Origin: Brachybacterium kimchii
GTDB lineage: Bacteria; Actinomycetota; Actinomycetes; Actinomycetales; Dermabacteraceae
Direction: 5' to 3'
Assembly (NCBI RefSeq): GCF_023373525.1
Contig: NZ_CP097218.1
Location: 3,038,001-3,102,000 of the forward strand
Length of the DNA stretch: 64,000 bases
A program made the translations under genes and the position numbers. Shown here piece after piece: positions 20,172 to 28,178 of the stretch. Each line of letters opens with the position of its first letter. Positions within the stretch are counted from its first letter, which is position 1. The notes under the pieces were generated by a model. The model was given only the letters and a program-made list of their open reading frames with translations, did no database searches and had not been told where the DNA came from.

Positions 20172-21842
20172 TCAGGCGACGGTGAAGCGGATCGTGTGCC
20201 AGCCGCTCGAGCCGTTCGGCGCAGGATCGGCGTGCTGCGAGGTCTGCAGCTCGCCCGTGCCGTCCGTCGCCCGCACCCGGGCGGTGTGCTCACCGGGGCG
20301 CGCGTCGGCCCAGCGCAGGGCCCACTGGGTCCAGGTGTCGGAGGTGACCGCCGTGCCCAGTTCGGCGTCGAGCCAGCTCCCGTCGTCGATCTGGACCTGC
20401 ACGGAGCGCACACCGCGGTGCTGCGCCCAGGCGGTGCCGCCGAGCATCACGGCGCCCTCCCCGTCGGCCTCGACGTCCTTGCCCTCGCGGGGCACGTCGA
20501 TGCGCGAGGCGGTCTTGATGGGGCCGCGCTCCGACCAGCCGCGGGAGGTCCAGTACGCCGTCTGGTCGGCGAAGCGGGTGACCGTGAGCTCCGTGAGCCA
20601 CTTGGTCGCCGAGACGTAGCCGTAGAGCCCGGGGACGACCATCCGCACCGGGTAGCCGTGCTCGGGCGGCAGCGGGGAGCCGTTCATGCCCACGGCGAGC
20701 AGCGAGTCGCGTCCGTCGGTGAGCGCCTCGAGCGGGGTGGAGGCGGTGAAGCCGTCGGTCGAGCGGGAGAGGACCATGTCGGCGCCGTCCTGCACACCGG
20801 CACGCTCCAGGAGCCGGGCGACGGGCACGCCGATCCACGTGGCGTTGCCCGCCAGATCTCCGCCCACGACGTTGGAGACGCAGGTCAGCGTCACATGGGA
20901 TTCGACCATGGGCTCGGCGAGCAGCTGGGAGAAGTCGAGCGCGATCTCGCGGTCCACGAGTCCGTGGATCCGCAGGCTCCAGCTCGTGGGGTCCACGCGG
21001 GGCACCGCGAGAGCGGTGTCGATCCGATAGAAGTCGCCGTTCGGGGTGACGAACGGCGGCATCCCCGCGACGTCGACCTGTGCCCCGGCGGGGATCGGCG
21101 CCGCGCGCTTCTGCGGGGTGGGCAGCACGAACTGCGCGACCTTCCGGCTCAGATCACGGCTGGTCGCGAGACCCTGCGCGCCGGCGGCGACGATGGCGGC
21201 GAGCACGCCCGTGCCCGCGATGAGGGTCCGGCGGGGCGGGGCGGCCGCGGAGGAAGGCACGGTGGTGGATGAGGACGCGGTGGCAGATGGGAACGCGCCG
21301 GGACGGGCGGGTGCTTTCCGCCCGTCCTGCCCGTCGGCCGACGGGGAGGCACCGGATCTGCTGACCAGCGCGAGCAGGCTCACGACCGCGATCACCGTCC
21401 CGGCCAGGGTCGGCACCACGTCGGCCGCGGAGTTCTGGGCGCGGGTGAGGACGAAGACGCCGGCGGCGGCGCCGAGCAGGGCGAGCAGCACGGCCGCCGT
21501 TCGCGGTCGCCTCGCGGCGAGTATTCCGAGCAGCCCCGTCACCACGGCGTACACCAGCAGCATCGAGATGCCGAGCACGAGTTTGTCGCGCGTGCCGAAC
21601 AGTCCGATGACCAGGTCCTTCAACCCTGGTGGCACCACGTCGACGAAGGCACCGCCCACCGCGATCAGCGGCGCGGACGACGAGCTGAAGGCCAGCGAGC
21701 ACACCCCTGAGACCGCGAGCAGGACGAGGCCCGAGGCGATCCCGGCCAGGGCCGACCACCACGGGATGCCGCGCAGAGGGCGGGGAGCCGTTGGCCGTCG
21801 CGGGTCGCTCCCCGTGCTCGGTCGCGAGTGCAGATCGACCAC
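20172..21842 (-). CDS. Membrane-anchored molybdopterin-dependent oxidoreductase (sulfite oxidase family)
   Basis: The N-terminal 165 residues contain about five hydrophobic segments (about 27-48, 55-75, 88-108, 116-133 and 143-160). After a Ser/Ala-rich linker and another hydrophobic stretch (about 210-225) comes a molybdenum-cofactor domain with Cys321 in TLTCVSN as the likely metal ligand and GYVSATKWLTELTVTRF. A C-terminal Mo-co dimerisation, immunoglobulin-like domain (about 435-556) completes the SUOX-type layout. At 556 residues it matches actinobacterial membrane-bound YedY/SUOX-like proteins. Substrate is unknown; sulfite or methionine sulfoxide are guesses. GTG 21842 follows GGAAGGAG. 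No molybdenum-cofactor genes are in the window. Confidence 0.85.
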   Translation of the reverse strand: MVDLHSRPSTGSDPRRPTAPRPLRGIPWWSALAGIASGLVLLAVSGVCSLAFSSSSAPLIAVGGAFVDVVPPGLKDLVIGLFGTRDKLVLGISMLLVYAVVTGLLGILAARRPRTAAVLLALLGAAAGVFVLTRAQNSAADVVPTLAGTVIAVVSLLALVSRSGASPSADGQDGRKAPARPGAFPSATASSSTTVPSSAAAPPRRTLIAGTGVLAAIVAAGAQGLATSRDLSRKVAQFVLPTPQKRAAPIPAGAQVDVAGMPPFVTPNGDFYRIDTALAVPRVDPTSWSLRIHGLVDREIALDFSQLLAEPMVESHVTLTCVSNVVGGDLAGNATWIGVPVARLLERAGVQDGADMVLSRSTDGFTASTPLEALTDGRDSLLAVGMNGSPLPPEHGYPVRMVVPGLYGYVSATKWLTELTVTRFADQTAYWTSRGWSERGPIKTASRIDVPREGKDVEADGEGAVMLGGTAWAQHRGVRSVQVQIDDGSWLDAELGTAVTSDTWTQWALRWADARPGEHTARVRATDGTGELQTSQHADPAPNGSSGWHTIRFTVA

Positions 21843-22155
21843 GGTGCGACGCTCCTTCCCGACCGGGCGGCATCGGCGATCGACGGGGCGCGGTCGATAC
21901 GAGTCTGCTCCTGTGCGCGAAGGGCGTCGATACCTGTGACGAAGCCGTAAGGGATGGGACGCGGGTGAGGCGCAGCGGGCGGGGCCGTGCTCGGGGCCGC
22001 GGCTCCCGGCCCGGCCGGAGACGCTCCGATCAGGGACGGCCCGGTCAGGGGCCTGTGATGTCCGGTACAGGGCCCCCGTCGGGTTGGACGCGGAAGCGCA
22101 CGCTTCGCTACAGTTGAGCGTCGGTGCGGCCCGGTGATCCGGATCCGCAGCACAC
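21843..22155 (+). promoter_or_regulatory. Spacer with tRNA-Ile promoter candidate
   Basis: This 313-bp spacer separates the leftward oxidoreductase from the rightward tRNA cluster. TTGGAC (22084-22089) and TACAGT (22109-22114) are a plausible -35/-10 pair with a rather long 19-bp gap, about 40 bp before tRNA-Ile. A small GAAGCG-CA-CGCTTC palindrome sits between the two elements. The rest is GC-rich with nothing recognisable. Confidence 0.45.
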
Positions 22156-22229
22156 GGGCCTATAGCTCAGTCGGTTAGAGCGCTGTCCTGATAAGACAGA
22201 GGTCACTGGTTCAAGTCCAGTTAGGCCCA
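22156..22229 (+). tRNA. tRNA-Ile (anticodon GAT)
   Basis: The 74-base gene has a 7-bp acceptor stem, GGGCCTA (22156-22162) with TAGGCCC (22222-22228). The D-arm has AGCTCAGTCGGTTAGAGC. The anticodon stem CTGTC/GACAG encloses the loop CTGATAA, whose anticodon is GAT, and the T-loop has the TTCAAGTCC pattern. CCA is not encoded. tRNA-Ile followed by tRNA-Ala downstream of gyrA is the usual actinobacterial order. Confidence 0.97.
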
Positions 22230-22252
22230 CTCCCACGCTTTCGGAGGTTCCG

Positions 22253-22399
22253 ATGAAGAAGCTGCTCACGTACTCCGCGGTCCTCGTCTCCAGCGCTGTC
22301 GCAGGCGTCCTGGTGTGGCGCAAGGTCGAGGCGGACAAGCTCGAGAACGATCTCTGGGCCGAGGCCGAGAAGATCAGCGAGCAGCAGTCGAAGCCCTGA
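22253..22399 (+). CDS. DLW-39 family small protein
   Basis: A 48-codon gene preceded by GGAGG (22243-22247) encodes a membrane-anchored-looking peptide. It has a basic start MKK, a hydrophobic helix (about residues 4-22) and the family-naming motif in ENDLWAEAEKI. Actinobacteria carry this tiny gene between tRNA-Ile and tRNA-Ala near gyrA; its function is unknown. It lies 23 bp after tRNA-Ile and 22 bp before tRNA-Ala, so all three may share a transcript. Confidence 0.85.
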   Translation: MKKLLTYSAVLVSSAVAGVLVWRKVEADKLENDLWAEAEKISEQQSKP

Positions 22400-22421
22400 G
22401 CTCATCCGAGAGCTCGGACAC

Positions 22422-22497
22422 GGGGACTTAGCTCAGTTGGTAGAGCGGTAGCTTTGCAAGCTTCAGGTCAGGGGTTCGATCCCCCTAGTCTCCACCA
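22422..22497 (+). tRNA. tRNA-Ala (anticodon TGC)
   Basis: The acceptor stem GGGGACT pairs with AGTCTCC and includes the G3:U70 wobble that identifies alanine tRNAs. The D-arm is AGCTCAGTTGGTAGAGC. The anticodon loop TTTGCAA gives TGC; the stem GTAGC/GCTTC has one T-T mismatch. The T-arm is GGGGTTCGATCCCC. CCA is encoded at 22495-22497. Confidence 0.97.
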
Positions 22498-22504
22498 GGC
22501 AGTA

Positions 22505-22540
22505 CAGAGGCCGTCTCCCGCTCGCGGGAGGCGGCCTCTG
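22505..22540. terminator. Hairpin terminator after tRNA-Ala
   Basis: Sixteen-base arms (22505-22520 and 22525-22540), CAGAGGCCG...CTCCCG against CGGGAG...CGGCCTCTG, pair with a single G-U and a 4-base loop, 7 bp after the tRNA. It ends the tRNA-DLW39-tRNA transcript. Confidence 0.75.
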
Positions 22541-22683
22541 GCATGTCCGGAGGCGTTCGGGCCCTCCCAGCGCCGCAGGTCAGAGGGATCGCCGAGCGTC
22601 CCGGTGGCGATGCGGCCCGACGTGGTGCCTGGTCCCGCCGCTGATCGCGAGCTCCCGGGGGTGCCGAGCGGAGTCGCCCCGGC

Positions 22684-23301
22684 TCAGTCCGGGGTTCCCG
22701 TCAGGTAGTTCTGGATGGTCGGCGCGAGCTGCGCGACGAGCTCGTCATGGGGCATCTCGGCGAGCACCGGCATCTTCAGAACGTTGCGCGCCACGGCGAC
22801 GCCGAACAGGTGGGAGACCGCGAGGGCGAAACGCGGTGCTCTCGGATCGTCGAGCGAGGGCAGCGGTGAGGCTTCCCGCACGCGTCCGCCGATGACGTCG
22901 ACGAGCAGTTCGGCGCCGTGCTGGGACGTCATCGCCGAGCGCACGAGCGCGAGCAGGATCGGCTTCGTCTCCTCGTCGTCCCACAGACGCAGGTAGGCGT
23001 CGGTGGCGCGCGCACCCAGGGTCTCGATGGGGCCGGCGACGGCGGCGGCCAGGCGCTCGGGGATCACGGTGCGATCGGCCATCGTCGTGGCGAACAGCGA
23101 CTCCTTGTCGCCGAAGAAGTGGCGGATCAGCCCGGAGTCCACCCCCGCGCGGGCGGCGATGGCACGGAGCGAGGCTCCCTCGTAGCCGTGCTCGGCGAAC
23201 AGGTCGCGAGCGGAGTCGAGGATCGCGTCGCGCGTTCCGCTGTCGCCGGTTCGCCGACCCGTCGGGCGCTTGCGACGGGGCTGGGGGCTGGTGTCCGTCA
23301 T
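22684..23301 (-). CDS. TetR/AcrR-family regulator
   Basis: The 205-residue protein has a TetR N-terminal helix-turn-helix (about 25-70: [20 protein letters not shown], then [21 protein letters not shown]) and a helical ligand domain. ATG 23301 is chosen because the N-terminal Arg/Lys-rich tail typical of the family follows it; the longer frame upstream is antisense to the ABC gene. It is divergent from the truncated ABC ATPase, the normal arrangement for a TetR controlling an exporter, whose regulated operon now appears broken. Confidence 0.88.
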   Translation of the reverse strand: MTDTSPQPRRKRPTGRRTGDSGTRDAILDSARDLFAEHGYEGASLRAIAARAGVDSGLIRHFFGDKESLFATTMADRTVIPERLAAAVAGPIETLGARATDAYLRLWDDEETKPILLALVRSAMTSQHGAELLVDVIGGRVREASPLPSLDDPRAPRFALAVSHLFGVAVARNVLKMPVLAEMPHDELVAQLAPTIQNYLTGTPD

Positions 23302-23400
23302 GCCCTCACGATACTCTGCATGCGAAGAATTCCTCACCCGTGGAGTTTCCGCCTGCACTGGCGCGTGCACTCCACGACCACCGATGAGAGGGGCGGACCG

Positions 23401-24039
23401 ATGAGCACGGACACCGTGATCGATGTGCGAGGGCTGACGAAGTCCTTCGGGAGGTTCCGAGCTCTGAGCGGCCTCGACCTGGCCGTGGAGAAGGGACAGG
23501 TGCACGGCTTCCTCGGCCCGAACGGAGCCGGGAAGTCGACCACGATCCGTGTGCTGCTGGGCCTGCTGAGGGCCGACGGCGGCAGCGTGGCGCTGCTCGG
23601 GCGCGACCCGTGGAAGGACGTCGTGGAGCTGCACCGTCGCCTGGCCTACGTGCCCGGTGACGTGTCGCTGTGGCCGGGCATGACCGGCGGCGAGGCGATC
23701 GACCTCCTCGGCTCGCTGCGCGGAGGCCTCGACGAGCGGCGCAGGGCGGAGCTCATCGAGCGGTTCGAGCTCGACCCCACCAAGCGCGGCCGCCAGTACT
23801 CGAAGGGGAACCGTCAGAAGGTCGCCATCGTCGCCGCACTCTCCTCGGACGTCGAGCTGCTGATCCTCGACGAGCCGACCAGCGGCTTGGACCCGCTGAT
23901 GGAGAACGTGTTCCAGGAGGTCGTCGCCGAGGCCAAGGCCCGCGGCACGACAGTGCTGCTGTCCAGCCACATCCTGGCCGTTCGTCAGATATGTGAAGAA
24001 CCGCAGAGATCCTCCGACCGTGCGCTGATCCCGCTATAG
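23401..24039 (+). pseudogene. Truncated ABC exporter ATPase
   Basis: The product (212 residues) is a CcmA-type ABC ATPase: Walker [10 protein letters not shown] near 39-47, Q-loop-region YVPGDVSLW, signature [10 protein letters not shown] near 136-145, Walker [13 protein letters not shown] and the H-loop SSH. Immediately after SSHILA the sequence leaves the family and ends in an unrelated tail ([19 protein letters not shown]). These exporters are normally about 300 residues and followed by an ABC-2 permease gene; both the C-terminal third and the permease are missing. The junction is near 23983, where base composition becomes more A/T-rich for about 60 bp. It is probably the relic of a deletion or insertion, although a residual ATPase could still be made. 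Confidence 0.75.
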
Positions 24040-24220
24040 CGTGACCGTGCGCAGGAAGATGGCCGATACGGGAGCGAACCACCCGTCCGCATCGGCGACT
24101 GCGCGCCAGCACGACATCACCGGGGGGCGAGGGCCGGGAGGACAGCCCAGATGCTGCGAGAGGGCACGCGATCACCGCGGTCGACGCCGGGGAGCGTTCA
24201 GATGGAGCCAGGGCGCGCTG

Positions 24221-26248
24221 ATGGCTGACTTCCTGCGCGGCAGCGCCGTGCCCCTGGAAGCCTCCGGCCCCACCCTGGACGAGCAGATCGACCGGCTCGC
24301 AGCGCTCGGACTGCGCCTGCATCCGGACTGCGATCCCGGCATGCTCGCGCGTGCGGTGGCTCGGGGTGTGACCCCCGAGGACCTCGGCGGCCGCGGCAGC
24401 GGAGCGCACTCCATCCCCCCGCACCGGCGCGCATGCTTCTGGTGGCTGCTGTGCGAGGACATCGGGGGCGTGCCGGCGCTCGAGCACCGCGTCCGCATCG
24501 AGCTCGAGGACCTCGCCTTCTCGGCCGGCTGCGCCGACGGGGACGACATGCCGTGGGCCGAGCAGCTCGATCTCATACGCCGGATCTCCCGTCGCCTGCG
24601 CGCCGTGCTCCCGGGGGTGGGGCCGGTCCGTGCCACGCGGCCCGGCGTGGACGACGTCGCCGGGCCCGCCCCATCCTCGCCTCTGCCGACGTCCGAGACC
24701 GGGGAGGCCGTCGAGCCGTCGGACGCCGCCGAGAAGTGCCGTGCTCGGCTCGGCGGCTCGGGCGCTGACGCTGGGGGCACGGGGCTGCGGGATCGTCTGC
24801 GCAACGGGCTGCACGCGATCCTGCCCGAGGGGTGGAGCCTCGTCATGTATCGCGACCTCGTCGAGGAGGCGCCGGATCTCTGCCTCGTCGTGCCGACCGA
24901 GCATGAAGCAGACCTGCGGCGCCTGATCCTCGAGGTGCTGCCTCCCACGCTGCGCGCCGGGGAGGAATGGCTCGAGCGCGTCGAGCAGCACTCGACGTCC
25001 GAGCAGGTGCCCTTCTCCCTCGGTGCTGCTCGGATGACCTCGGGTCTTGCCGTGTCCTCCGTGGACGTGCCGGCGTGGCAGGGCGTGCACCCTCCGATGA
25101 CGCTCGCGGATCAGCTCGAGAACCTGCGCCGGGTGGGGCTGTTCCCCTGGGCCGCCGACATCGCAGCGGAGCTGCCCGCGCGGGGACCGGCGCGGATCCC
25201 CCGCATGCACGATCGCCCGTACCACGATCTGTTCACGGTGCCGGGAGTCGTCGCCCACCGAGGTCTGCTGCGGGGCATCGTGCATCTTCCGGCGCTGGTG
25301 CCCGAGGAGGAGCGCTCGACGCGGCTGGTCGCCTCCCTCACTCGCAGCCTCCGGGCGATGGCGGAGGTGGGACGCCCGGGACTCGCGATCCCGCGGGTCA
25401 CGACGAGAACGCTCGGACCGAGGAGACTCGAGGTCACCGCGATGATCGACGGGCGGGTGATCATTGCTCCCGTGGAGCTGCTCGGTGGCAGGCGTCCCTG
25501 CTGGGACGCCGATCTGTTCCTGGAGCTCGCCGCCGCCGAGCTGCGTGACGACGCCCAGCGCTGGGTGGCGCTGCACCCCGGCTCCCGCAGCTCCCCCGTG
25601 ATCGGCGCGCTGGTCGCGGTCTGGCAGGTCGACGAGATGGAGGAGATGGCCCGCATCGCCTTCGGCGACGTGGGCCGGCACCTCGCCGCGGGGATGCAGG
25701 AGCGCACCTGGTTCGACTGGTCGGATCGCACGGGAGCCCACGACCTGATGCTCTCGATGACACCGTCCGGACGCCTCGCCGCGCTCGAGGACTGCGGGAT
25801 CTCGCTCGTCGATCTGGCCGACAGGGAGTTCGCCGCGCGCTGCGCCGAACACTCCTCGTGGACGGGTCTGCTGAGCACGGCCCATCGCGGGCACCGTTCG
25901 GTGTTCGGGCATGTCTGCGTGTGGTCGGCGCGGGAGATCGCCGACCAGAGGGCCGAGGGGCTGCCCGGAGCGGCGCGGAAACTCGCCCGGTCCGTCGGCA
26001 GGAGAGACGTGCAGCTGCGGATCACCGGATCAGAGGGTGAACCGCGCGCACTGGTCCTGGAGGTCGGTCAGGAGCGCGTGCAGCTCATGGATCGCCTGCC
26101 GGCTCCGGAGGAGATCTGCGGCCTGATCGGGGACATCGCCCGCCACATCACGCCGCCGGGGCGCGAGCTCGTCACCCTGGGCGAGACCCGCCTGTGGCCG
26201 CTCGAGTCCCGCGCCGCGGAGCTGCGGATGCTGCTGTCAGGAGGGTGA
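24221..26248 (+). CDS. Hypothetical protein of 675 residues
   Basis: I do not recognise this family. ATG 24221 is preferred because the frame upstream to 24041 encodes Arg-rich sequence of non-coding character. The protein is soluble-looking, without signal peptide or membrane segments. An N-terminal helical part (about 1-130, with PPHRRACFWWLLCEDIGG) is followed by a Pro/Ser linker (about 150-185) and two larger mixed regions. The later region has repeated strand-like stretches such as RRLEVTAMIDGRVIIAPVEL and PRALVLEVGQERVQLMDRL. Codon use looks normal for the genome. It stands alone behind the truncated ABC gene and ends 46 bp before a VOC gene, which may be co-transcribed. Confidence 0.75.
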   Translation: MADFLRGSAVPLEASGPTLDEQIDRLAALGLRLHPDCDPGMLARAVARGVTPEDLGGRGSGAHSIPPHRRACFWWLLCEDIGGVPALEHRVRIELEDLAFSAGCADGDDMPWAEQLDLIRRISRRLRAVLPGVGPVRATRPGVDDVAGPAPSSPLPTSETGEAVEPSDAAEKCRARLGGSGADAGGTGLRDRLRNGLHAILPEGWSLVMYRDLVEEAPDLCLVVPTEHEADLRRLILEVLPPTLRAGEEWLERVEQHSTSEQVPFSLGAARMTSGLAVSSVDVPAWQGVHPPMTLADQLENLRRVGLFPWAADIAAELPARGPARIPRMHDRPYHDLFTVPGVVAHRGLLRGIVHLPALVPEEERSTRLVASLTRSLRAMAEVGRPGLAIPRVTTRTLGPRRLEVTAMIDGRVIIAPVELLGGRRPCWDADLFLELAAAELRDDAQRWVALHPGSRSSPVIGALVAVWQVDEMEEMARIAFGDVGRHLAAGMQERTWFDWSDRTGAHDLMLSMTPSGRLAALEDCGISLVDLADREFAARCAEHSSWTGLLSTAHRGHRSVFGHVCVWSAREIADQRAEGLPGAARKLARSVGRRDVQLRITGSEGEPRALVLEVGQERVQLMDRLPAPEEICGLIGDIARHITPPGRELVTLGETRLWPLESRAAELRMLLSGG

Positions 26249-26294
26249 GGAGCACGAGGTGCATGAGGTGCGGCAGACCGCGATCGGGAGCAGG

Positions 26295-26660
26295 ATGGGC
26301 CACGACGTCCGCGAAGAGGAGTACGCCGTGTTCGAAGGACTTCTGGGGCAGTGCGCGGTGACCGATGTCGGCCGCGCCGAGGAGTGGTTCACGATCCTGT
26401 GCGGCTCGCCGCCGGACGCCCGCCCCATGGCCGGGCTGCTCGAGTGGCACCTGGGGCCGGGCTTCGGACTGCAGGTGTGGACGGAGCCGGAGAGCGCCGG
26501 GCACTCCACGGTGTCCCTGGTCGTGACGGACATCGACGCCGACGCCGAGCGCCTCCTCACGCACGGCATCGCGCACGACGGACCGCAGCCGGGCGGCGGG
26601 GCCCGCATCCTCGTGCTGGCCGATCCGGACGGCAACCGGGTGGTGCTGACGGGTTCGTGA
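26295..26660 (+). CDS. VOC (glyoxalase/bleomycin-resistance-like) protein
   Basis: This 121-residue single-domain vicinal-oxygen-chelate protein has a paired beta-alpha-beta-beta-beta layout: GLLGQCAVTDVGRAEEWFTIL at the start, WHLGPGFGLQVW, STVSLVVTDIDADAERL, and the ending ILVLADPDGNRVVL. ATG 26295 has GGGAG 4 bp upstream; a GTG at 26259 is a longer alternative. Family members bind or isomerise small molecules; the substrate is not predictable. It is convergent with marR. Confidence 0.75.
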   Translation: MGHDVREEEYAVFEGLLGQCAVTDVGRAEEWFTILCGSPPDARPMAGLLEWHLGPGFGLQVWTEPESAGHSTVSLVVTDIDADAERLLTHGIAHDGPQPGGGARILVLADPDGNRVVLTGS

Positions 26661-26692
26661 TCATCGCCCGCGCCAGACGGCCCGTATGCGTC

Positions 26693-27172
26693 TCAGCGCG
26701 GCGGGGCGGCGCGGTCGTCGATCGCCACGAGGGCACGCTGCATGTGGTGCAGGACCCGCAGCGTCGTGTCGACCTCGGCGCCGGTGAGCTCGCCGCCCAC
26801 CTGACCCATCAGCGTGTGCTCACGAGCGGCGACCGCGGCGATGGCGGCCTCCCCGTCGGCCGTGAGATGCACGAGGAACGAGCGCCGATGGGAGGGGTTC
26901 CGGCGCCTCTCGACGAAGCCGGCCGCGGAGGCATCATCGACCATCCGCTGGACGAACTGCCGGCTCAGATCCTGGGCGCTCGCCAGCTGAGGCACCGTGA
27001 GGTCGCCGCCGCGGCGCAGCTGATCCAGGACGTTGCGCACTCCCGTCGACATGCCCATGATCGGTTCGCTGCGCTCCACGATCCGCGCGACCGTGCGATA
27101 CACGGGCCCGATCGCGACGTAGACCTCCGCGAGGCGATCGGCCAGTTCTTCGGGATCCAGGGGAGTGCTCAT
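26693..27172 (-). CDS. MarR-family transcriptional regulator
   Basis: The 159-residue protein has a central winged helix-turn-helix (about 50-115: LTVPQLASAQDLSRQFVQRM, then RRRNPSHRRSFLVHLTADG), framed by dimerisation helices. MarR proteins repress efflux or detoxification genes and release on binding phenolic or oxidising ligands. It is divergent from the hydrolase gene, and two palindromes in the 57-bp gap (27183-27199, 27210-27234) are the likely operators for both genes. Confidence 0.9.
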   Translation of the reverse strand: MSTPLDPEELADRLAEVYVAIGPVYRTVARIVERSEPIMGMSTGVRNVLDQLRRGGDLTVPQLASAQDLSRQFVQRMVDDASAAGFVERRRNPSHRRSFLVHLTADGEAAIAAVAAREHTLMGQVGGELTGAEVDTTLRVLHHMQRALVAIDDRAAPPR

Positions 27173-27182
27173 GACAGAATCA

Positions 27183-27234
27183 TGACACCTCGGTTGTCAA
27201 AATGTCGACATCATGACACCCTAGGTGTCATGAT
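27183..27234. promoter_or_regulatory. Two palindromic MarR operators
   Basis: A perfect palindrome at 27210-27234 has arms ATCATGACACC and GGTGTCATGAT around CTA. A weaker copy at 27183-27199 has TGACACC and GTTGTCA around TCG. They share the half-site TGACAC, lie 27 bp apart and fill the gap between marR and the hydrolase. The first overlaps the hydrolase start, so bound repressor would block transcription or initiation directly. Confidence 0.8.
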
Positions 27235-28084
27235 AGCGACGATGCAGCGGCGCACCCTCCCCGAACAGACGATCGCCTACCTCGACATCCCCGCCTCCGC
27301 AGCGCCCGCCCGGGAAGGAGTCCCTCTGGTCCTGCTCCACGGCGGCGCGGTGGATCATCGGATGTGGAGACCCCAGGTCGCGTCCTTCCCCGATCGTCGA
27401 GTGATCGTCCCCGACGCGCGCGGCCACGGCGAGTCCTCCGATGCGCGGAGCCCCTACCGGCTCGGGGACGACGTCATCGCCCTGCTCGACGCCCTCGGGA
27501 TCGAGCGGGCCGTGCTGGCGGGCGTCTCCATGGGCGGAGGGACCGCGGTGGATGTCGCGCTCGAGCATCCCGGCAGGGCGTCGGCCCTGGTGGTGAGCGG
27601 TACGGGCACGAGCGAGCCGACCTTCACGGATCCGTGGTGCTTGGACGTCCTGCGGAGGTGGCAGGCGGCCGAGTCCTCCGGGGATCTCGAGGCCTGGATC
27701 TCGGTGTTCAGTGAATTCACGGCGGGCCCGCGCCGCGAGCGCGGCGGTGTGGACCCGCGCGTGGTCGAGCTCGTGGAGACCATGGCGAGGGACACGGTGG
27801 CCAAGCATCTCCGACTCGATGCGGGCGGCATCCCGATCGCGCCGATGCCGTTCACGCCGGTCACGCAGACCTGGGAGCGCCTGGACCGGATCGACGTTCC
27901 TGTCCTCGCCCTGTGCGGGGCGGTCGACGGCACGGACCATCGACGGATGGGGAAGCGGCTCGCCGCCTCGGTCCCCGATGGGAAGTACGAGGAGATCCCC
28001 GGCGTCGCCCATTATCCGAACCTCGAGCGGCCGGATCTGTTCGACGCCTCTGTAGCGGAGTTCCTCGCGAGCAGAGATGTCTGA
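27230..28084 (+). CDS. Alpha/beta-fold hydrolase
   Basis: The roughly 284-residue protein has the alpha/beta hydrolase layout: oxyanion region LVLLHGGAVDH, VPDARGHGESS, nucleophile elbow AGVSMGGG (Ser in GVSMGG), acid-region VLALCGAVDGTDHRRM and the catalytic His in PGVAHYPNLERPDLF. It could be an esterase, lactonase or 3-oxoadipate enol-lactonase-like enzyme. ATG 27230 lies inside the operator and has AGGTG only 2 bp upstream; ATG 27242 is equally possible. A MarR partner suggests induction by an aromatic or reactive ligand. Confidence 0.82.
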   Translation: MIATMQRRTLPEQTIAYLDIPASAAPAREGVPLVLLHGGAVDHRMWRPQVASFPDRRVIVPDARGHGESSDARSPYRLGDDVIALLDALGIERAVLAGVSMGGGTAVDVALEHPGRASALVVSGTGTSEPTFTDPWCLDVLRRWQAAESSGDLEAWISVFSEFTAGPRRERGGVDPRVVELVETMARDTVAKHLRLDAGGIPIAPMPFTPVTQTWERLDRIDVPVLALCGAVDGTDHRRMGKRLAASVPDGKYEEIPGVAHYPNLERPDLFDASVAEFLASRDV

Positions 28085-28100
28085 GTTCCGGGGCAGGCAT

Positions 28101-28115
28101 CCGGGCGGTGCCCGG
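28101..28115. terminator. GC hairpin between convergent genes
   Basis: CCGGGC and GCCCGG arms enclose GGT, 16 bp after the hydrolase stop and before the converging oxidoreductase end. It is short but very stable and could act in both directions. Confidence 0.4.
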
Positions 28116-28178
28116 GGCGGGGTGGGGTGGTGTCTCGCGACGAGCCCGGCGCACCTGATGCACGGCGCTGAGCCGGTC

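Noticed and set aside
20172..21842. YedY (MsrP) with its MsrQ partner
   Set aside because: The protein has its own N-terminal membrane segments and no msrQ gene is adjacent, so a specific MsrP call is not justified.
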